A DNA stretch of 64,000 bases, from contig JAHBXC010000003.1 in the NCBI GenBank assembly GCA_019636675.1, positions 124,001 to 188,000 of the forward strand. Direction: 5' to 3'. This stretch comes from Phycisphaeraceae bacterium (lineage in GTDB: Bacteria; Planctomycetota; Phycisphaerae; Phycisphaerales; UBA1924). Under the pieces are notes generated by a model. The model was not told the origin of the DNA, ran no database searches, and saw only the letters and a program-made list of their open reading frames with translations. Of the stretch, positions 33,623-43,421 are shown one piece after another (positions within the stretch are counted from its first letter, which is position 1; the number at the start of each line of letters is the position of its first letter). The position numbers and the translations under genes were made by a program.

Positions 33623-34977
33623 TACGCGTCTTTGCCGTTGACGACGGGGGGTCGTCCGACGGAGTAGTAGGTGAAGCCGGCGGTCTTCATGGCTTCGCGG
33701 CGGTAGAGGTTTCGGCCGTCGAAGATGACGGGTTCGCGCATGAGTTCGCGGACGGTCTCGAAGTCAGGGGATTTGAAGGAATCCCAGTCGGTGGAGATGA
33801 CGAGCGCGTCGGCGCCGCGGAGGGCGTCGTCCATGTGGTCGACGAGGTTGATGGAGTCGCCCATTTCCTTGCGGCAGTTGTCCATGGCGACGGGGTCGTA
33901 GGCGACGACGTTGCCGCCGGCGTCGAGGACGTTCTGCATGAGTGTGAGTGCGGGGGCCTCGCGGATGTCGTCGGTTTCGGGCTTGAAGGCGATGCCCCAG
34001 AAGGCGACGGTTTTGCCCTTGAGTCCGCCCTTGCTCGCGAAGTGCTTCTCGATCTTCTTGAAGAACTCGCGGCGCTGCTGCTGGTTGACGTCGTGGACGG
34101 CCTTGAGCAGCGTGGTGGGGTGGTTGGCGCGATCGCCCATGGAGATGCAGGCGAGGACGTCCTTGGGGAAGCAGGAGCCGCCGTAGCCGACGCCGGGGTA
34201 GAGGAACTGGTTTCCGATGCGCTTGTCGGCGCACATGCCCTCGCGGACGCGCTTGATGTCGGCGCCGTAGTGCTCGCAGAGGTTGGAGATCTCGTTGACG
34301 AAGGAGATCTTGGTGGCGAGCATGGCGTTGCTGGCGTACTTGACCATCTCGCTGGAGAGGATGTCCATGATGAAGATGGGGTGTCCCTGGCGGACGAAGG
34401 GCTCGTAGAGGGCGCGCATGGCGTCGGCGGTGTGCTCGTTCTCGACGCCGCAGACGACGCGGTCGGGCTTGTTGAAGTCGTTGATCGCGGCGCCTTCTTT
34501 GAGGAACTCGGGGTTGTTGGCGACGTTGAAGGGGTATTCCTTGCCGATGCGCTCGATGATGCGCGCCTTGACGGCGAGGGTGGTGCCGACGGGGACGGTG
34601 GACTTGACGACGACGGTCTTGGGCTTCTGGGTTTTGCCGAGGGACTTGATGACGTCGGCGATGTCGTCGGCGGCGCCGAAGACATACTTGAGGTCTGCGT
34701 GGCCGCTCTCGTCGGAGGGGGTTCCGACGCAGATGAAGATCATGTCGGCGTCTTTGTACGCCTTGGCCTTGTCGGTGGTGAAGGTGAGCCGTCCGGCGTC
34801 GACGTTGCGCTCGATGAGGTCGGTGAGGCCGGGCTCGTAGATGGGGCAGCCGCCGGAGTTGAGGGTGTCGATCTTGGAGGGATCGACGTCGAGGCAGGTG
34901 ACGTGGTTGCCGGTGTTGGAGAAGCAGGTGCCGGTGACGAGCCCGACGTATCCGGTGCCGACCATGGTGAGACGCAT
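33622..34977 (-). CDS. ugd: UDP-glucose 6-dehydrogenase
   Basis: A 451-residue cytoplasmic enzyme that oxidises UDP-glucose to UDP-glucuronate using two NAD+. The start carries the Rossmann motif GTGYVGLVTG (7-16). The catalytic cysteine is in GYGGSCFPKD at about residue 269. The NPEFLKEGAAINDFNKPDR loop is near 152 and FWGIAFKPETDDIREAP is near 323. All three domains are complete. AGGAAG lies upstream. Next on the same strand upstream is UXS, the enzyme that uses the product, 70 bases away; the two form the sugar-nucleotide arm of the polysaccharide island. Confidence 0.97.
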   Translation of the reverse strand: MRLTMVGTGYVGLVTGTCFSNTGNHVTCLDVDPSKIDTLNSGGCPIYEPGLTDLIERNVDAGRLTFTTDKAKAYKDADMIFICVGTPSDESGHADLKYVFGAADDIADVIKSLGKTQKPKTVVVKSTVPVGTTLAVKARIIERIGKEYPFNVANNPEFLKEGAAINDFNKPDRVVCGVENEHTADAMRALYEPFVRQGHPIFIMDILSSEMVKYASNAMLATKISFVNEISNLCEHYGADIKRVREGMCADKRIGNQFLYPGVGYGGSCFPKDVLACISMGDRANHPTTLLKAVHDVNQQQRREFFKKIEKHFASKGGLKGKTVAFWGIAFKPETDDIREAPALTLMQNVLDAGGNVVAYDPVAMDNCRKEMGDSINLVDHMDDALRGADALVISTDWDSFKSPDFETVRELMREPVIFDGRNLYRREAMKTAGFTYYSVGRPPVVNGKDA

Positions 34978-35047
34978 CGATGATCTTCCTGTTGGCTAGG
35001 CCGGCGGGTGTGTTGGCCGGCGGGAACGGCGTTACGAGCGGGCCCGG

Positions 35048-36043
<996 letters not shown>

Positions 36044-36417
36044 GGGGGGTTGGAGGGTCGTGGCCCCTGCCGGGGCGTGGTCCGACCGGTCCGGGAAAAA
36101 GGGGCGGGACTATAGCGATCGGCCCGTCGGGGGCGCCGGTGAAGCGCGCCGGGGGAAGAACTTGGGATCGCCCGGGGGCGTACGACGCCGGCGGGCGCGT
36201 CGTTCGTCGTCGAAAGGGTTTACGCGACGCACACACGCGTTCGGGCCCGGTCGCGGATGGGGGGGTCTACGATTGCGGCTCCCTTGGGTCTCGTGTCGGG
36301 GCACGGGCGCTCGCGGGGCTGGATCGAGGGTCGCGGATGGCCGATAAGCCCGCCCGCGACTGGTCAGTTTTCACGCCCCCCGGCGCTCCGGGGCGGCATA
36401 GCCAAGAGGTCCCCACG
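36044..36417. promoter_or_regulatory. Divergent promoter region of the EPS operons
   Basis: A 374-base gap between uxs (minus) and the epimerase-like gene (+). TATAGT on the minus strand at 36109-36114 is the best -10 candidate for uxs. No repeat of the dispersed families is present. The + strand is open from 36139 but this looks like chance in GC-rich DNA. A strong ribosome site AGAGGT sits at 36404-36409. Confidence 0.4.
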
Positions 36418-37476
36418 ATGCGTGTTCTCGTCACCGGCTCCAGCGGTCTGATCGGCTCCGAAGCGGTCACCTTCTTCGACGCGATGAACTTCGACGTCCA
36501 CGGCGTGGACAGCAACATGCGCAAGGCGTTCTTCGGGCCCAAGGGGGACACCTCCTGGAACCGCGACCGTCTGAAGAAGGTGTGCAAGCGGTTCACGCAC
36601 CACGAGATGGACATCCGCAACCGCGAGGGGATCGAGGCGCTGATCTCGAAGGTCAAGCCCGAGCTGATCATCCACGCGGCGGCGCAGCCCAGCCACGACC
36701 TGGCGGCGGCGATGCCCTACGAGGACTTCGACACCAACGCGACCGGCACGCTGAACATGCTCGAGGCGACGCGCCGGCACGCGCCCGAGGCGGTGTTCAT
36801 CCAGGTCAGCACGAACAAGATCTACGGCGACGCGCCGAACTTCATCAAGATGAAGGAGCTCGAGACGCGCTGGGACTACGACGACGCGCGCTACGAGCAC
36901 GGCATCGCGGAGGACTTCCAGATCGACCGCTGCACGCACTCGCTCTTCGGCGCGAGCAAGCTGGCGGGCGACATCATGGCGCAGGAGTACGGGCGGTACG
37001 ACTCGATCCGGCTGAAGACCGGCGTGTTCCGCGGCGGGTGCCTGACGGGCCCGAGCCACAGCGGCGTGGAGCTGCACGGCTTTTTGAACTACCTGGTGAT
37101 GGTGGCGCTGCGCGAGGGCGACTACACGATCTTCGGGTACAAGGGCAAGCAGGTGCGCGACCAGATCCACTCGTACGACGTGATCAACGCGTTCTGGCAC
37201 TTCGCGCAGAACCCGCGCCCGGGCGAGGTGTACAACCTGGGCGGGGGCAAGGACAACGCGGCGTCGCTGCTGGAGTGCGTGGAGATGATCGCGCAGGCGT
37301 CGGGCAAGCGTCCGAAGCTGACCTACAGCGAGACGAACCGCATCGGCGACCACATCTGCTATTACAGCGACATGCGGAAGTTCAAGCAGCATTATCCCAA
37401 GTGGGATTGGACCTACTCGCTCGACCGGATCGTCGAGGAGATGGTCGAGGGCGTGGCGTCGCTGCAGCGCGCCTGA
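36418..37476 (+). CDS. Extended SDR, CDP-paratose 2-epimerase-like
   Basis: A 352-residue NAD(P)-binding epimerase/dehydratase. TGSSGLIGSEA is at 6-16. VSTNKIYGDAPNF is near 131 and the active-site stretch HSLFGASKLAGD near 177. FRGGCLTGPSHSGVELHGFL is near 203, and NRIGDHICYYSDMRKFKQHYP near 307. The end pattern is like CDP-paratose/tyvelose epimerases. The usual catalytic Tyr of the YxxxK motif is Phe (FGASK) here, so the chemistry may differ. AGAGGT lies 8 bases before the ATG. First gene of a tight operon ending at 44017. Confidence 0.8.
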   Translation: MRVLVTGSSGLIGSEAVTFFDAMNFDVHGVDSNMRKAFFGPKGDTSWNRDRLKKVCKRFTHHEMDIRNREGIEALISKVKPELIIHAAAQPSHDLAAAMPYEDFDTNATGTLNMLEATRRHAPEAVFIQVSTNKIYGDAPNFIKMKELETRWDYDDARYEHGIAEDFQIDRCTHSLFGASKLAGDIMAQEYGRYDSIRLKTGVFRGGCLTGPSHSGVELHGFLNYLVMVALREGDYTIFGYKGKQVRDQIHSYDVINAFWHFAQNPRPGEVYNLGGGKDNAASLLECVEMIAQASGKRPKLTYSETNRIGDHICYYSDMRKFKQHYPKWDWTYSLDRIVEEMVEGVASLQRA

Positions 37477-37504
37477 TCGCCCCGTCCCATTCGGAGACAA
37501 CGCC

Positions 37505-38134
37505 GTGGACCAACGCTCGCTGAAGATCCCCAAGACGATCGCGCTTGTGTGCTTTCTGATCCTGGTCGCGTGCACCTACACGGTGCGTGGCAAGGTGATC
37601 GAGTTGAACGAGGTGCGGCTGTCGTCCGACCACGCGCGTGCGGAGGCGGGGATGGAGGCGTTCCTGGGCAGCTACGAGGCGCGCCGAGCGGCGTACGACG
37701 CGGAGCGCGCGGTGTATGAGCGGGACATGCGCCTGTTCAACGAGAACCTCGAGGAGTTTCTGAGGGAGCAGAGCGAGCGCCGGATGTCGGGCATGTCGCG
37801 GGCGCCGCAGATGCCCATGCCGCCGCAGACGCCGGAGGTGACGAGCGAGCTGGCGCGGATCAACGCGGAGTTCCGGGCGGCTCGTCACGAGTATTTCAAG
37901 ATGGCGCGGTGGCTGAACCTCGTGGCGGGTCTGGCGTCGCTGGGGCTGGTGGGTTCGCTGGTGTATCTGGCGATGACCGACCGCGAGACGGGTCGGTGGG
38001 TGTATCTGGGTGTCCTGTCGGTGGCGTTCGTGTTCCTGATCGGTCCTTCGTTCCACACGGTGCTGTCGTCGATCGTGAGCGCGTTGAAACCGCCGCCCTA
38101 CGAGTCGTTCGGGTACGGGTGGATGCCCTACTGA
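37505..38134 (+). CDS. Membrane protein with coiled coil, unknown
   Basis: A 209-residue protein with an N-terminal hydrophobic segment (TIALVCFLILVACTYTV, 12-28) ending in a Cys that may be lipidated. A charged coiled coil follows at about 35-95 (ARRAAYDAERAVYERDMRLF), then a Met/Pro-rich linker, and two C-terminal membrane helices near 140-160 and 168-186. The topology loosely resembles chain-length or assembly helper proteins, but no Wzz signature was seen. It starts 28 bases after the epimerase-like gene and ends 7 before the GT4 gene, so it is in the operon. Confidence 0.6.
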   Translation: MDQRSLKIPKTIALVCFLILVACTYTVRGKVIELNEVRLSSDHARAEAGMEAFLGSYEARRAAYDAERAVYERDMRLFNENLEEFLREQSERRMSGMSRAPQMPMPPQTPEVTSELARINAEFRAARHEYFKMARWLNLVAGLASLGLVGSLVYLAMTDRETGRWVYLGVLSVAFVFLIGPSFHTVLSSIVSALKPPPYESFGYGWMPY

Positions 38135-38141
38135 TTCGACC

Positions 38142-39407
38142 ATGCGCATCACGATCATCAATCAGTTCTACACGCCCGATGTCAGCCCGACGGCGCACCT
38201 TTCTGCGTCGCTGGCGGAGCATCTGTCGTCGCGCGGGCACTCGGTGACGGTGGTGGCGAGCCGGGGCGGGTATGTGCCGGCGTCGAGGGCGGACGCGCGG
38301 GCGCAGGTGGACGGGAACCCGAGCGTGCGTCGGATCTGGACGCCGCAGTTCGGGAAGGCGACGATCGTGAAGCGTTGCGCGGACTACGCGGTGTTCTATC
38401 TGGGCGCGTTGTGGACGCTGCTGACGCTGCCGAGGCAGGACGTGGTGGTGTCGCTGACGACGCCGCCGTACATCGCGTGGGCTGGGGTGGCGCACTCGTG
38501 GCTGCACCCCGGGACGAAGGTGGTGCTCTGGAACATGGACTGCTACCCGGACGCGGCGGAGCGTCTGGGGGTGATGCGGCGTGGCGGGCTGGCGAGCCGG
38601 GCGATGCGCTGGATGAACCGGCGCCTTTTCCGTCGTCTGGACCGGCTGGTGTGCCTGGACACGGCGATGGTGGAGCTGCTGATGAGCCAGTACGGTCCGG
38701 ACCCGTCGCGCGGGGGGCGTGCGCTGCCGGTGGAGGTGATCCCGAACTGGGAGAAGGCGTCGTTCTTCCCGGATCGCGCGCCCGGGGAAGAGTGGGAGGG
38801 CGTGGAGCGTCTGGGGCTGCGTGGGCGGTTCGTGGCGTTGTACCTCGGGAACACCGGGTACGGGCACGAGTTTGACACGGCGCTGGACGCGGCGGCGGCG
38901 ATGCGGGACGAGCCGGTGACCTTCCTGTTCGTGGGCGGGGGGTCGCGTCTGAAGGAGATCGAGGAGGGGGCGAGGGCTCGCGGGCTTTCCAACGTGGTGG
39001 TGCACGGGTATGTTGCGAAGGAGCAGACCCCGGCGCTGATGGCGAGCGCCGGCTGCGCGTTGATCACCCTGCGCGACGAGGCGCTGGGCGTGATGAGCCC
39101 GAGCAAGCTTCACTCGAACCTGGCGATGCGCCTCCCCGTGATCTATATCGGCCCCGAGAAGAGCAATGTGGACGACGCGATCCGTCGCTTCGGGTGCGGC
39201 GTGAGCGTTCGCATCGGAGAGGTCGATCGCGTGGTGGAGTCGTTGCGGGGGATGATGCGTGACGCGTCGTTGCACGCCGGTCTGCGTGCGAAGGCGCGTG
39301 CGGCGTTCGACGGCGCGTACTGCGACCTTCGGACGATGCCCGAGTTCGAGCGCGTGCTGTCGGAGACGACGGGCGCGCGTTCCCCGGCGGAGGGCGTGTC
39401 GGCGTGA
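38142..39407 (+). CDS. Glycosyltransferase family 4
   Basis: A 421-residue GT-B enzyme. The acceptor domain opens with INQFYTPDVSPTAHLSASL and has VSLTTPPYIAWAG near 105. The donor domain has VEVIPNWEKASFFPDR, ALYLGNTGYGHEFDTALDAA, FVGGGSRLKEIE and the E(x)7E-like region near 310 (LRDEALGVMSPSKLHSNLAMRLP). It resembles the WbuB/WcaI-like GT4 enzymes of polysaccharide clusters. It starts 7 bases after the membrane protein gene. Its stop codon overlaps the next start (GTGA), indicating translational coupling. Confidence 0.9.
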   Translation: MRITIINQFYTPDVSPTAHLSASLAEHLSSRGHSVTVVASRGGYVPASRADARAQVDGNPSVRRIWTPQFGKATIVKRCADYAVFYLGALWTLLTLPRQDVVVSLTTPPYIAWAGVAHSWLHPGTKVVLWNMDCYPDAAERLGVMRRGGLASRAMRWMNRRLFRRLDRLVCLDTAMVELLMSQYGPDPSRGGRALPVEVIPNWEKASFFPDRAPGEEWEGVERLGLRGRFVALYLGNTGYGHEFDTALDAAAAMRDEPVTFLFVGGGSRLKEIEEGARARGLSNVVVHGYVAKEQTPALMASAGCALITLRDEALGVMSPSKLHSNLAMRLPVIYIGPEKSNVDDAIRRFGCGVSVRIGEVDRVVESLRGMMRDASLHAGLRAKARAAFDGAYCDLRTMPEFERVLSETTGARSPAEGVSA

Positions 39408-41074
39408 GCGACCTTGTTTCCCAGAACGGCCCGGGTGCGCCCGGGGTTTCGGACGCGTCGCCCTCGCTGGCGACCGGGGAGTCGCCCGGCGCGTCGGGGG
39501 GCGTGCGGACGCGCGCGAACATCGAGGTGGTGATCCCGACCTTCAACGAGGAGCTGAACCTGGCGCACGCGCTGAACAGCGTTGTTGGCTGGGCGGACGC
39601 GGTGTGGGTGGTGGACAGCGAATCGACGGACCGGACGCGTGCGATCGCGGAGGACCTGGGCGCGCGGGTGGTGATCAGGCCCTGGCTGGGGTACGCGAAG
39701 CAGAAGAACTGGGCGCTGGAGAACCTGCCGATCGAGTCGGACTGGGTGTTCATCCTTGACGCGGACGAGTCGATCTCGCCGGAGCTGCGCGAGGAGTTGC
39801 TGGAGATCGCGCGTTCGCCGGTGGAGGAGGTGCGTGAGTCTGGTTTCTACGTGAACCGGCTGACCTATTTCATGGGGAAGGCGATCCGTCACTGCGGGTA
39901 TTTCCCGAGTTACAACCTTCGTTTCTTCAAGCACGGTCGCGCGTGGTACGAGGACCGCGACGTGCACGAGCACATGGTGGTGAGCGGTTCGACGAGGCGG
40001 CTGCGTCACCTGATGCGCCACGAGGACCGGCGGGGTCTCGAGCACTTCATCGCGAAGCACAACCGGTACTCGACGCTGGAGGCGCGCGAGCAGATGCGCG
40101 AGCGCGTGCGCGTGCGGAAGGACCGGGCGAAGGAGCTGGAGCGCGGGATCGCGCTGCGCCGGTTCCTGAAGCATCACGTGCAGCCGCGCCTGCCCTTCGC
40201 CGGGCTGTGGCGGTTCGTGTACATGTATTTCCTTCGCGCCGGCTTCCTGGACGGGATCAACGGGCTTCGGTTCTGCCTGTTCCTGGCGACCTACGACTTT
40301 TTCATCTCGCTGAAACTGCAGGAGTTGAAGCAGCGCGGCGCGCTGGTGAACTCGGCGGTGATCGAGGCGGCTGCGACGCAGGGCCTGGCGGTGCCCGAGG
40401 GCGCGAACGCGACGCCCAGCGGGAAGGCGAGCGACCATTACGCGGCGACGCGCGCGGCGGGGAGCGCGCCGGCGGTCGAGCGGCGCGACGCGTCGAGGGT
40501 GCGTCACCAGCTGACGCCCGATCCCGGGACGCACCTGGGGCAGATGACGCCGGAGAGCAGCCCGTGGACGACGCGCGAGAAGCTGGCGCGCGCGGTGTGG
40601 ATGGTGGCGGGCAAGCCGGTGTTCCGCCTGTCGTTCCACAACTGGTACGGGTTCCGCGCGGCGCTGCTGCGCCTGTTCGGAGCGCGGATCGGCCGGGACG
40701 TGCGCATCCGCCCGAGCGCGCACATCGAGATCCCCTGGCATGTGACCATCGGCGACGACGTGACGATCGGGGACCACGCGATCCTGTACTCGCTGGGGCA
40801 CATCACCATCGGCGCGCGGACGATCGTGAGCCAGTACGCGCACCTGTGCGCCGGGACGCACGACTACACGGACAGGCGGTTCCCGCTGCTTCGTCTGCCG
40901 ATCGAGGTGGGCGAGGACGCGTGGATCTGCGCCGACACCTTTGTCGGGCCGAACGTGAAGATCGGGAAGCTGACCGTGCTTGGCGCGCGTTCGAGCACCT
41001 ACAAGTCGCTGGAGGCGGGCTGGGTGTACTCGGGGAACCCGGCGAAGGCGCTCAAGCAGAGGGAGCTGCGATGA
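39404..41074 (+). CDS. Fusion of GT2 glycosyltransferase and hexapeptide acyltransferase
   Basis: A 556-residue two-domain protein. Residues ~45-300 form a GT2 enzyme of the WaaE/KdtX type: EVVIPTFNEELNLAHALNSV, VVDSESTDRT (the DxD-like region), LDADESISPELREE and the RFFKHGRAWYEDRDVHEH end. Residues ~395-556 form a left-handed beta-helix acyltransferase (FRLSFHNWYGFRAALLRLFG, then IGDDVTIGDHAILYSLGHI and SQYAHLCAGTHDYTDRRFP). They are joined by a Ala/Gly/Ser-rich linker. The second half is closely like the next, stand-alone gene (FHNWYG-x-R and SQYAHLCAG). It starts at GTG 39404 and ends by overlapping the next ATG. Confidence 0.88.
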   Translation: MSDLVSQNGPGAPGVSDASPSLATGESPGASGGVRTRANIEVVIPTFNEELNLAHALNSVVGWADAVWVVDSESTDRTRAIAEDLGARVVIRPWLGYAKQKNWALENLPIESDWVFILDADESISPELREELLEIARSPVEEVRESGFYVNRLTYFMGKAIRHCGYFPSYNLRFFKHGRAWYEDRDVHEHMVVSGSTRRLRHLMRHEDRRGLEHFIAKHNRYSTLEAREQMRERVRVRKDRAKELERGIALRRFLKHHVQPRLPFAGLWRFVYMYFLRAGFLDGINGLRFCLFLATYDFFISLKLQELKQRGALVNSAVIEAAATQGLAVPEGANATPSGKASDHYAATRAAGSAPAVERRDASRVRHQLTPDPGTHLGQMTPESSPWTTREKLARAVWMVAGKPVFRLSFHNWYGFRAALLRLFGARIGRDVRIRPSAHIEIPWHVTIGDDVTIGDHAILYSLGHITIGARTIVSQYAHLCAGTHDYTDRRFPLLRLPIEVGEDAWICADTFVGPNVKIGKLTVLGARSSTYKSLEAGWVYSGNPAKALKQRELR

Positions 41075-41685
41075 GCGGCGCGCCTCACGAGACGGGCGGC
41101 GGTGGCGCGAGCGGGGCGGTCGATCCGCTGGCGCGGCGCGTGAGCCCGTATTCGTTCCGCCAGAAGGTGATGCGCGTGCTGTGGATGGTCGTGGGGCAGC
41201 CCGTGATGCGCATGACCTTCCATAACTGGTATGGCATGCGCTGGTGGTGGGTGCGCCTGTTCGGGGCGAGACTGGGCCCGGGGGTGCGTCTGCGTCCGAC
41301 GGTGAAGATCGAACAGCCCTGGAACCTGACGATCGGGGAGAACTCGTTCGTCGGCGACCACGTGATCCTGTACTGCCTTGGTCCGGTGACGATCGGGAAG
41401 AACGTGAGCGTGAGCCAGTACGCGCACCTGTGCGCCGGGAGCCACGACTACCGGCGTCCGGACCTGCCGCTGCTGCGTCCGCCCGTGACGATCGAGGACG
41501 ATGTGTGGGTTGCTGCGGACGCGTTCATCGGCCCCGGTGTGACGGTGGGTCGCGGCGCGGTGATCGGCGCGCGAGCGAGCGTGTTCAAGGACCTGCAGGG
41601 CGGGAAGGTCTATGGGGGCGAGCCGGCGCGCGCGTTGCGCGATCGGACGAGCTGGGCGCCCGATCGGGGCGAGAGCGATGTCTGA
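41071..41685 (+). CDS. WcaF-like hexapeptide-repeat acyltransferase
   Basis: A 204-residue left-handed beta-helix acyltransferase that acetylates (or similarly acylates) a sugar hydroxyl. TFHNWYGMRWWWVRLFGARL is near residue 49. Repeats are visible as LTIGENSFVGDHVILYCLG and VTIGKNVSVSQYAHLCAGSH, with the catalytic His in AGSHDYRRPDLPLL. VWVAADAFIGPGVTVGRGAV completes the coil. Its start ATG overlaps the previous stop (ATGA). It is a paralogue of the C-terminal half of the upstream fusion and probably arose from it by duplication. Confidence 0.9.
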   Translation: MSGAPHETGGGGASGAVDPLARRVSPYSFRQKVMRVLWMVVGQPVMRMTFHNWYGMRWWWVRLFGARLGPGVRLRPTVKIEQPWNLTIGENSFVGDHVILYCLGPVTIGKNVSVSQYAHLCAGSHDYRRPDLPLLRPPVTIEDDVWVAADAFIGPGVTVGRGAVIGARASVFKDLQGGKVYGGEPARALRDRTSWAPDRGESDV

Positions 41686-42550
41686 GCGCGCGGGCCGCGC
41701 CCGTCTGGACAGGCCGATCATCATCGTGGGCGCGCACCGCTCGGGGACGACCTTTCTTGGCGGCGTGATCGCGCAGCACCCTGGCGTGGCGTTCTGGGAG
41801 GAGCCGCGTCATGTGTGGACGATGGGGCACGGGTATAGGAAGGACGACGTGCTGACGGCGCGCGACGCTTCGGCGCGGATCGCGCGGAAGATCACGGAGA
41901 CCTTCGCGTCGTACACGGCGGAGCGCGGGCGTGCGCGCTTCGCGGAGAAGACGCCCAGTAACTGCCTGCGTCTGGAGTTCATCGAGGCGATCTTCCCGGA
42001 CGCGGTGTATGTGCACATCTATCGCGACGGTCGCGCGGTGGTGTCGTCGACGATGAAGATGCTGGGGAACAAGCCGCAGGGCAAGTGGGTGGTTGAGCGC
42101 CTGAAGGGCACGCCGATCTGGGAGTGGCCGGCGTACGCGCCGCGTGCCGCGCGCACGATCGGGAGGAAGTTGCTGGGGAAGGACATGAGTTTCTGGGGGC
42201 CCAGGCCGCCGGGCTGGCGCGAGTGGGTGAAGCGTGATCCTGCGCATGTTCGTCTGGCGCGTCAGTGGGTTGGCACGGTGGAGCCGACGCTGGCGTTCCG
42301 GGAGCGTGTGGACCCGTCGAGGTGGCTGGACGCGCCGTACGAGCGGGTCGTGACGGACCCGGCGGGGTGGGCGACGCGCGTGCTGGAGCACGCCGGGCTC
42401 GAGGTCGACGCCGGGACGCTGGAGTACATCCGACGCGAGGCGGACGCGGGTCGTCGCGAGACATGGCGCGAGGCGCTGAGCGACTCGATGCTGGAGGAGA
42501 TGCGCCCGGTGATGGAGCCGACGATGCGTCGGTTCGGCTATGCGTGGTGA
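41678..42550 (+). CDS. Sulfotransferase
   Basis: A 290-residue PAPS-dependent sulfotransferase. IIIVGAHRSGTTFLGGVIAQ at ~14-33 holds the 5'-phosphosulfate loop (HRSGTTFLG). AEKTPSNCLRLEFIEAIFPD and VYVHIYRDGRAVVSSTMKM form the 3'-phosphate-binding part with the conserved RDGR and Ser. It should add sulfate to a sugar hydroxyl. It overlaps the preceding stop by 8 bases and the next start by 11, so it is translationally coupled. It is the first of three sulfotransferases in the island. Confidence 0.9.
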   Translation: MSERAGRARLDRPIIIVGAHRSGTTFLGGVIAQHPGVAFWEEPRHVWTMGHGYRKDDVLTARDASARIARKITETFASYTAERGRARFAEKTPSNCLRLEFIEAIFPDAVYVHIYRDGRAVVSSTMKMLGNKPQGKWVVERLKGTPIWEWPAYAPRAARTIGRKLLGKDMSFWGPRPPGWREWVKRDPAHVRLARQWVGTVEPTLAFRERVDPSRWLDAPYERVVTDPAGWATRVLEHAGLEVDAGTLEYIRREADAGRRETWREALSDSMLEEMRPVMEPTMRRFGYAW

Positions 42551-43421
42551 CGGCGCGCGAGGCAAGATTCTCGTGCACCTGCACATCCCGAAGAACGCGG
42601 GGACCTCGTTCAGCCGGATGCTGAAGATGGGGATGCTGGTGCGTCCCCCGACGAACCTGCTGCGTCAGCGCGTGACGCTGGGTCTGTACGATGTCCCGGG
42701 GCTGGAGAACCGGCTGGACGCGATCGGTCGGCTGGCGCCGCGCGACGCGTCGCGGGTGCGTTTCTTCGAGGCGCACTGCGGCTGGGGCGTGCACGAGCGT
42801 CTGCCGGGCGAGTGCCTGTACATGACGCTGCTTCGCGAGCCGGTGCGCCGGGCGCTCTCGGTGCACGCGTTCCTGCAGCAGGACGGGGTGATCCCGGTGG
42901 GCACGCCTCTGGAGGAGTTTTTGCGCACGGAGCCGGCGGACCGCGTGTGGTCGGTGGACAACGCGCAGGTGCGCTACCTGGCGGGCGAGGGGGGGATGAA
43001 CGACACGCGCCCGATCGGTTCGTGCACGCGCGCGATGCTGGAGACGGCGAAGGAGCGGCTGCGCTCGATGTTCATGTTCGGGCTGGTGGAGCGGTACGAC
43101 GAGTCGTGCGCGATGCTTCTGGGCGCGCTGGGGTGGCGCGGGGGGTTCTCGATCACCTCGAACGTGACGACGAAGGCGAAGAAGATCGAGACGACGCCTG
43201 CACAGGACGCGCTGCTGCGCGAGATGAACGCGCTGGACATCGAGCTGTACGACTACGCGATGGCGCTGTTCGCGGAGCGTGTGGAGGGTGGCGGGCCGGC
43301 GCTGGCGCGCGACGCGGCCCGGTTCGGGGCTCGCAGCGCGCGGATGGCGCGTCTCGCGGGCGCGACGATCGATCGCGCGCTGACGGCGAGGCGGAAGCGT
43401 CGCGAGGGCGAACGCGCGTGA
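42540..43421 (+). CDS. Sulfotransferase of the Sulfotransfer_2 family
   Basis: A 293-residue protein. The PAPS loop is in LVHLHIPKNAGTSFSRMLK (HIPKNAGTSF at ~14-23), the hallmark of family 2 sulfotransferases acting on carbohydrate. The 3'-phosphate site is in YMTLLREPVRRALSVHAFLQ with LREPVRRALS. The C-terminal part has FGLVERYDESCAMLLGALG. The tail is Arg-rich. Its start ATG overlaps the previous gene. Together with its neighbour it suggests more than one sulfated position. Confidence 0.9.
   Translation: MRGDGARGKILVHLHIPKNAGTSFSRMLKMGMLVRPPTNLLRQRVTLGLYDVPGLENRLDAIGRLAPRDASRVRFFEAHCGWGVHERLPGECLYMTLLREPVRRALSVHAFLQQDGVIPVGTPLEEFLRTEPADRVWSVDNAQVRYLAGEGGMNDTRPIGSCTRAMLETAKERLRSMFMFGLVERYDESCAMLLGALGWRGGFSITSNVTTKAKKIETTPAQDALLREMNALDIELYDYAMALFAERVEGGGPALARDAARFGARSARMARLAGATIDRALTARRKRREGERA

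Noticed and set aside
36139..36417. 93-codon N-terminal extension of the epimerase-like gene
   Set aside because: The Rossmann motif begins right after the ATG at 36418, which has a good ribosome site; the extension looks random.
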